In this document: one piece after another, positions 6,652 through 11,110 of the stretch
How the letters are laid out: every line of letters starts with the position of its first letter
Numbering within the stretch: position 1 is the first letter of the stretch
Assembly: GCA_002308815.1 (NCBI GenBank)
Contig: DBVX01000006.1
Location: 16,609-27,718, forward strand
Direction: 5' to 3'
DNA length: 11,110 nucleotides
Source of the DNA: Bacteroidales bacterium UBA1253
GTDB lineage: Bacteria > Bacteroidota > Bacteroidia > Bacteroidales > Paludibacteraceae
Made by a program: the position numbers and the translations under genes
The notes under the pieces: model-generated
Databases searched by the model: none
Seen by the model: the letters and a program-made list of their open reading frames with translations, nothing else
Told to the model about the DNA's origin: nothing

Positions 6652-8559
6652 ATGGCATATACAGACGACAACATCATCCATCTTGACGATCGCGAGCATA
6701 TCCGCCAACGCCCCGGTATGTATATCGGGAAACTCGGTGACGGCAGCCATTCCGATGACGGCATCTATGTCCTTATCAAGGAAACCATTGACAACTCCAT
6801 CGACGAGTACCGTATGGGTGAGGGAAAAAACATTGTCCTCACTATAGCGGACGGCACTGTCACCGTGCGCGACTTCGGACGCGGCATACCTCTCGGCAAG
6901 ATGATTGAAGCTGTTTCCGTCCTCAACACCGGCGCGAAGTATGATACGAAAGCGTTCAAGAAATCAGTCGGACTGAACGGTGTCGGTCTGAAGGCGGTCA
7001 ATGCGCTCAGCACGGATTTTGAGGTGCAGGCATGGCGGGACGGGCAGACACGCTGCGCGCGGTTTCATCAGGGGCATCTCGTCGAGGACACAGGCGTGAC
7101 GGACTATACAGGCGATGAGAAACGGGGGACGTTCATCCGCTTCACGCCTGACAACTCCTACGGGCTGTTCGAGAACTACGCTTTCCGTGACGACTTTGTG
7201 GAGACGATGATGCGCAACTACGCCTACCTCAACACGGGTCTCACGCTCACTTACAACGGCAAGCGTTTCTACTCCAAGAACGGACTCTTCGACCTGCTTA
7301 CCGAGCAGATGACCGACAGCCCCCTCTATCCCATCATCCACCTCAAAGGGGACGACATAGAGATTGCGCTCACCCATACCAATCAGAACAACGACGAGTA
7401 TTTCTCTTTCGTCAACGGACAGCACACCATTCAGGGAGGCACCCACCAGATGGCGTACCGAGAGGCTATCGGACGGACCATCAAGGAGTTCTACAACAAG
7501 AACATGGAACTTGCCGACATCCGCAACGGTCTGGTCGGAGCCATAGCCATCAACGTGTCCGAACCCGTCTTCGAGAGCCAGACGAAAGTCAAACTCGGCT
7601 CAAAGGATATGGAGAAGGGTGGGGTGAGCGTCAATAAGTTCGTGAACGATTTTGTCAAGCAGCAACTTGACAACTACCTGCACAAGCATCCCGAAGTGAC
7701 TGAAGTGCTCCTACAGAAAATCCAGGATTCCGAAAAAGAACGCAAGGCCATACAGGGGGTTACAAAAGCGGCACGTGACCGCGCGAAGAAAAACCTGCTC
7801 AACAACCCCAAACTGCGCGACTGTCAGGTGCATTACAACGACCCAAAACCCACCTACGAGTCGCACGACAAAGCGGCAAAATCCAAAGATTCCGATGATG
7901 TGGAGCGAACCGACCTGCGGGAGGAGACATCCATCTTCATCACGGAGGGTCTGTCCGCTTCGGGCAGCATCACCAAGAGCCGCGATGTCCGCACGCAGGC
8001 GGTATTCTCCCTGCGGGGCAAACCGCTCAACTGCTTTTCGCTCACCAAGCAGGTTGTCTATGAGAATGTGGAGTTCAACTGCCTGCAGTCCGCACTCAAC
8101 ATAGAGGACGGACTGGACGACCTGCGCTACAACAAGGTAATCATCGCCACCGATGCCGATGTGGACGGAATGCATATACGGCTGCTGATGCTCACTTTCT
8201 TCCTGCAGTTCTTCCCCGACCTCGTGAAGAAAGGACACGTCTATATACTCCAGACTCCTCTCTTCCGCGTCAAGAACAAGCAGGAGATCAGATACTGCTA
8301 TTCGGAGGAGGAGCGGCTGCGCGCACTGAACGAAATCAAGAATCCCGAAATCACGCGGTTCAAAGGACTCGGAGAGATTTCTCCTGACGAGTTCAAAGGG
8401 TTCATCGGGAAGACCATACGCCTCGATCAGGTGACGCTGCGCAAGGAGGATGCCGTGCAGGATCTGCTCGGTTTCTATATGGGTACGAACACGGCGGAAC
8501 GGCAGAACTTCATCATCAACAACCTCGTGGTCGAGGAGGATCGTGTCGATAACCCATAA
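6652..8559 (+). CDS. parE: DNA topoisomerase IV subunit B
   Basis: The ATPase and TOPRIM subunit of the type IIA topoisomerase that unlinks replicated chromosomes; it works with ParC, which is not in the window. The N-terminal GHKL ATPase domain shows RPGMYIG (20-26), E44 and N48 in ETIDNSIDE (catalytic base and Mg ligand), D74 in DFGRGIP, and the lid [14 protein letters not shown] (106-119). The transducer domain carries QTKVKLGS with the ATP-sensing K312. The TOPRIM domain has EGLSASGS (432-439) and [10 protein letters not shown] (501-510) with D501, D503 and D505. The EGxSASG form, instead of EGDSAGG, the lack of gyrase-specific inserts and the 635-residue length favour ParE over GyrB. It follows the Rieske-like gene by 13 bases. 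GC content rises after about base 7000 (bases 7021-7140 are about 64% G+C). A target of quinolone- and aminocoumarin-type drugs in general. Confidence 0.95.
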   Translation: MAYTDDNIIHLDDREHIRQRPGMYIGKLGDGSHSDDGIYVLIKETIDNSIDEYRMGEGKNIVLTIADGTVTVRDFGRGIPLGKMIEAVSVLNTGAKYDTKAFKKSVGLNGVGLKAVNALSTDFEVQAWRDGQTRCARFHQGHLVEDTGVTDYTGDEKRGTFIRFTPDNSYGLFENYAFRDDFVETMMRNYAYLNTGLTLTYNGKRFYSKNGLFDLLTEQMTDSPLYPIIHLKGDDIEIALTHTNQNNDEYFSFVNGQHTIQGGTHQMAYREAIGRTIKEFYNKNMELADIRNGLVGAIAINVSEPVFESQTKVKLGSKDMEKGGVSVNKFVNDFVKQQLDNYLHKHPEVTEVLLQKIQDSEKERKAIQGVTKAARDRAKKNLLNNPKLRDCQVHYNDPKPTYESHDKAAKSKDSDDVERTDLREETSIFITEGLSASGSITKSRDVRTQAVFSLRGKPLNCFSLTKQVVYENVEFNCLQSALNIEDGLDDLRYNKVIIATDADVDGMHIRLLMLTFFLQFFPDLVKKGHVYILQTPLFRVKNKQEIRYCYSEEERLRALNEIKNPEITRFKGLGEISPDEFKGFIGKTIRLDQVTLRKEDAVQDLLGFYMGTNTAERQNFIINNLVVEEDRVDNP

Positions 8560-8619
8560 ACTTATAAACCCATAAACTCATAAACTCATAAACCCATAAA
8601 CCCATAAACTCTTAAACTA
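8556..8619 (+). repeat. 8-bp tandem repeat (eight ATAAACYC-type units) between parE and gpmI
   Basis: Eight head-to-tail octamers fill the whole parE-gpmI gap: ATAAACTT, ATAAACCC, ATAAACTC, ATAAACTC, ATAAACCC, ATAAACCC, ATAAACTC and TTAAACTA. The first unit starts one base before the parE TAA stop, so the stop codon is part of the repeat, and the last unit ends 3 bases before the gpmI ATG. Variation is limited to the last two bases of each unit, apart from the final diverged copy. There is no dyad able to form a terminator. Such an array could change copy number by slippage and so alter the leader or spacing of gpmI. Confidence 0.9.
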
Positions 8620-8622
8620 TAT

Positions 8623-10176
8623 ATGAAAACCCTCTTAATGATACTTGACGGATGGGGCATCGGCGAGAAAAACGATGCCAATGCCATCTTTTCCACCTCC
8701 ACCCCCCACTGGGACAATATCCTGCGTTCCTATCCCAACAGCCGTCTCCAGGCCTCCGGCGAAAATGTCGGACTGCCTGACGGACAGATGGGAAACTCCG
8801 AAGTGGGGCATCTGAACATCGGTGCCGGAAGGGTGGTCTATCAGGACTTGGTCAAAATCAACAACGCCATCAAGGACGGTTCCATCCGTCAGAATCCGGA
8901 GATCGTGTCCGCCTTCACCGCCGCGCGGCAGCAGGGCAGACAACTCCACATCATGGGGCTCACTTCAGACGGAGGCGTGCATTCCTCTTTAGAGCACCTG
9001 TTCGCGCTTCTCGATATAGCCAAAGACTATCAATTGGACGGCAGGACATTCGTCCACTGCTTTATGGACGGCCGCGATACCGACCCCCGCTCCGGCATAG
9101 GCTTCATTGACCAATTAGAGCAACACATGTCCCGTTCCTGCGGGCAGATAGCCTCCATTCAGGGACGTTACTACGCGATGGACCGTGACAAACGTTGGGA
9201 GCGCATCAAAAAAGCGTACGACTGTCTGGTAGGAGGCGAAGGAAAACCCTTTGAGTCAATGCACGATGCCATGCTTGACTCCTACAACGGCAATGTGACA
9301 GACGAGTTCATCCTCCCCATTGTCCATACGCGGAACGGCAAACCCGTCGCCACCATCAGAGAGGGCGATGTGGTCATCTTCTTCAATTACCGCAACGACC
9401 GCGCGCGGGAGATAACCGAAGTGCTTACCCAGAAAGACCATAGCGAAGACGGAATGCGTACCATCCCCGGACTCCAATACTACTGTATGACCCCTTACGA
9501 GTCATCCTTCACCGGCGTGCATATCCTTTTCCCGAAACAGGATGTTACGAACACGCTCGGAGAGATACTCGCGAAGAACGGTATGCGCCAGCTGCGCATC
9601 GCCGAAACGGAGAAGTTCGCGCACGTCACCTTCTTCTTTTCCGGCGGCCGTGACCTGCCTTTCGACAATGAGGACCGTATCCTTATCCCATCTCCCCAAG
9701 TACCCACTTACGACCTGCAGCCCGAGATGTCGGCACCCGAAGTTGCTGCTGCGCTTACCGATGCGCTTGAAAAACGTCTGTACGACTGCGTGATACTCAA
9801 TTTCGCCAACGGCGATATGGTCGGGCATACAGGTGTTTACAACTCCATTCAGCAGGCGGTTGTCACTATAGATATATGTGTGGACAGCGTGGTTCGTTCG
9901 GCGCAGCGCAACGGCTACGAAGTCATCATCATCGCCGACCACGGCAATGCCGACTACGCTGTCAATGAAGACGGTACGCCCAATACGGCGCACTCACTCA
10001 ATCCCGTGCCGTTCGTCTATATCCCGTCACCCGAGAACCATCAGGAAGAGGTACACGCCACCGTGCAGGACGGCATACTTGCCGATGTAGCTCCGACCAT
10101 CTGCCACTTGCTCGGTATTCCGCAGCCGGAAGAGATGACGGGTCACAATCTGATTGCCATCACCCGCCCGAAATAG
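8623..10176 (+). CDS. gpmI: 2,3-bisphosphoglycerate-independent phosphoglycerate mutase
   Basis: Converts 3-phosphoglycerate to 2-phosphoglycerate in glycolysis and gluconeogenesis, using two manganese ions and a phosphoserine intermediate; cytoplasmic monomer of the alkaline phosphatase superfamily. Visible residues: D9 in ILDGWGIG, the nucleophile S59 in [13 protein letters not shown]120 in SDGGVHSS, R151 and D152 in [10 protein letters not shown], the phosphate-binding stretch [12 protein letters not shown] (181-192), RNDRAREI (257-264), K331 in [13 protein letters not shown], and the metal ligands D398 and H402 (NGDMVGHTG), D439 and H440 (ADHGNADY) and H457 (NTAHS). The 517-residue length is normal and every key residue is in place, so activity is expected. 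The start is the first ATG after the octamer repeat array. It is followed 6 bases later by the CPBP protease gene, probably on the same transcript. Confidence 0.98.
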   Translation: MKTLLMILDGWGIGEKNDANAIFSTSTPHWDNILRSYPNSRLQASGENVGLPDGQMGNSEVGHLNIGAGRVVYQDLVKINNAIKDGSIRQNPEIVSAFTAARQQGRQLHIMGLTSDGGVHSSLEHLFALLDIAKDYQLDGRTFVHCFMDGRDTDPRSGIGFIDQLEQHMSRSCGQIASIQGRYYAMDRDKRWERIKKAYDCLVGGEGKPFESMHDAMLDSYNGNVTDEFILPIVHTRNGKPVATIREGDVVIFFNYRNDRAREITEVLTQKDHSEDGMRTIPGLQYYCMTPYESSFTGVHILFPKQDVTNTLGEILAKNGMRQLRIAETEKFAHVTFFFSGGRDLPFDNEDRILIPSPQVPTYDLQPEMSAPEVAAALTDALEKRLYDCVILNFANGDMVGHTGVYNSIQQAVVTIDICVDSVVRSAQRNGYEVIIIADHGNADYAVNEDGTPNTAHSLNPVPFVYIPSPENHQEEVHATVQDGILADVAPTICHLLGIPQPEEMTGHNLIAITRPK

Positions 10177-10182
10177 AAAAAA

Positions 10183-11085
10183 GTGAACACGTTCAAAGCA
10201 CGATACGCAGACAGCCGTCCTTTGGTCAAAGTCCTGCAATGGATGGGAGCGGTGGCATTGCTGACCCTCTTTTCCATAGCCGCGCTGTTTCTGTTCCAGC
10301 GGCTTTGCGGATGGAATATGACGGATGTCAGAATGCTTAAGGCGGTTCAGACTCTGCAGACTGTCTGCGTCTTTGTTCTTCCTCCTCTTGTGGTCGCGTA
10401 CCTCTGGACGGGGCAACCCGTCCGATGGCTACACCTGCACGAAACATCCTGTCCGGTGTACTTGTGGCTGCTCGTACCGCTTTCCATACTCATTGCCGCT
10501 CCGGGCATCAACCTTCTTGCCTATTTCAACCAGCAGATGACGCTTCCCGCCTTCCTACAGCCTGTAGAAGACCTGATGCGTGAAATGGAACAGAAGGCGG
10601 AAATCATGACCGAACGTTTCATGCAAGTTTCCACCGTAGGCGGACTGCTTGCCAATATCCTCATTATGGCTCTGTTGCCCGCTCTTGGAGAAGAGATGAC
10701 TTTTCGAGGACTGCTGTTCAATGCTTTTACATCGCAGAATGCAACCCGTGCGCGCGTACACCTTGCTATATGGGGCGTGGCGGTTGTGTTCTCCGCCGTG
10801 CATTTCCAGTTCTACGGGTTCGTCCCGCGTATGCTCATCGGCGCGTATCTCGGATACCTGCTTGTATGGACGGGTTCGCTGTGGATGCTCGTACTTGCCC
10901 ATTTCACCAACAATGCCTTTGCCGTCATCGCTTATTTTGTTGCCTTCCGAAGCCAAGCCGATACAGGGTTCCTCGAATCGTTCGGAACAGGCGGCACGCT
11001 TTGGGCGGGCATACTCAGTCTCTGCCTCACCGCTGCCCTGATAGCATGTATCCATAAACTTGCCGTCAGACAGCATCAGAAATAA
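10183..11085 (+). CDS. CPBP family intramembrane glutamic endopeptidase (Abi/CAAX protease-like)
   Basis: An inner-membrane protein of the CPBP (CAAX protease and bacteriocin-processing) family, related to Rce1. Hydrophobic segments lie at about 22-39, 60-77, 92-112, 153-169, 192-209, 213-229, 232-252 and 273-291, so roughly eight membrane passes. The family motifs are complete: E170-E171-x-x-x-R175 (GEEMTFRG), F203-x-x-x-H207 (FSAVH), and H240-x-x-x-N244 (AHFTNN), which together form the catalytic site in Rce1-type enzymes. The natural substrate is unknown; the family includes bacteriocin-immunity and membrane-protein processing members. The start is GTG 10183, 6 bases after gpmI in an A-rich leader typical of Bacteroidota; the next in-frame ATG (10243) would cut into the first membrane segment. 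Nothing in the neighbourhood suggests a bacteriocin. Confidence 0.9.
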   Translation: MNTFKARYADSRPLVKVLQWMGAVALLTLFSIAALFLFQRLCGWNMTDVRMLKAVQTLQTVCVFVLPPLVVAYLWTGQPVRWLHLHETSCPVYLWLLVPLSILIAAPGINLLAYFNQQMTLPAFLQPVEDLMREMEQKAEIMTERFMQVSTVGGLLANILIMALLPALGEEMTFRGLLFNAFTSQNATRARVHLAIWGVAVVFSAVHFQFYGFVPRMLIGAYLGYLLVWTGSLWMLVLAHFTNNAFAVIAYFVAFRSQADTGFLESFGTGGTLWAGILSLCLTAALIACIHKLAVRQHQK

Positions 11086-11086
11086 C

Positions 11087-11110
11087 TTTCACCTTTCACC
11101 TTTCGCCTTT
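11087..11110 (+). repeat. 7-bp tandem repeat TTTCACC downstream of the CPBP gene (runs off the window)
   Basis: Directly after the TAA stop (11083-11085) come TTTCACC (11087-11093), TTTCACC (11094-11100), TTTCGCC (11101-11107) and a further TTT at the edge. The period is 7 and the array probably continues beyond the window. It differs in sequence from the ATAAAC octamers but occupies the same kind of place, abutting a stop codon. Confidence 0.7.

Noticed and set aside
7711..8238. 175-codon open frame on the - strand inside parE
   Set aside because: It lies wholly opposite a strongly supported gene, shows no recognisable domain, and is the sort of shadow frame expected in GC-rich coding sequence. 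The same applies to - strand frames at 2991-3533, 9502-9993 and 10555-11076.
10183..11085. CPBP protease as a bacteriocin-immunity or phage-defence gene
   Set aside because: There is no bacteriocin precursor, transporter or defence gene nearby; the context is housekeeping, so only a generic membrane-protease call is justified.
1..11110. CRISPR array, tRNA, rRNA, insertion sequence or prophage
   Set aside because: I saw no spaced direct repeats of 23-40 bases, no cloverleaf-like stretch, no transposase or integrase motifs, and no terminal inverted repeats. Almost all bases are accounted for by co-directional genes.

Overview
The window reads as an ordinary chromosomal segment from a member of the Bacteroidales (phylum Bacteroidota), possibly Prevotellaceae-like; the genus is not resolved. 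Four lines point there. None of the starts has a well-placed Shine-Dalgarno sequence. The order dut, TPR protein, DUF4292 lipoprotein, EnvC-like protein is one I know from Bacteroidales. The ParE has the EGxSASG form of the TOPRIM motif. Several short lipoproteins carry Bacteroidota-style lipoboxes. All genes lie on the + strand. I see no tRNA, rRNA, CRISPR array, transposase or phage gene. No stretch over 300 bases lacks a gene; the longest gap is 63 bases.

Layout. (1) Bases 2-367: C-terminal part of a GT2 polyprenol-phosphate mannosyltransferase, cut by the window edge. (2) Bases 413-1660: an M23 peptidoglycan endopeptidase lipoprotein. (3) Bases 1719-6638: seven tightly packed genes, namely a YegS/DagK-type lipid kinase, dut, a short TPR protein, a short DUF4292 lipoprotein, an EnvC-like amidase activator, an FKBP-type isomerase lipoprotein, and a small lipoprotein with a Rieske-like but all-cysteine metal site. 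Gaps are 4-12 bases and one junction is an ATGA overlap. (4) Bases 6652-8559: parE, 13 bases after the previous gene, so probably in the same transcript. (5) Bases 8623-10176: gpmI, after a 63-base gap filled by an 8-bp tandem repeat. (6) Bases 10183-11085: a CPBP-family membrane protease with a GTG start, 6 bases after gpmI. The window ends in a second kind of short tandem repeat with a 7-bp period.

How the genes fit together. Much of the run concerns the cell envelope and its division: phospholipid or undecaprenol lipid metabolism (GT2, lipid kinase), peptidoglycan cutting (M23 enzyme and EnvC-like activator), outer-membrane lipoprotein handling (DUF4292, LolA/LolB-like fold by family knowledge), and periplasmic folding (FKBP). 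Into this are set DNA-maintenance genes (dut, parE) and glycolysis (gpmI). Co-transcribing an amidase activator with a decatenase subunit would put daughter-cell separation and chromosome separation on one mRNA; this is inference.

No clearly new defence or mobile system is present. The most unusual signals are the stop-codon-anchored ATAAAC repeats at two separate gene ends, the all-Cys Rieske-like lipoprotein, the Asp in place of a zinc-ligand His in the M23 enzyme, and the compact versions of the TPR and DUF4292 proteins.
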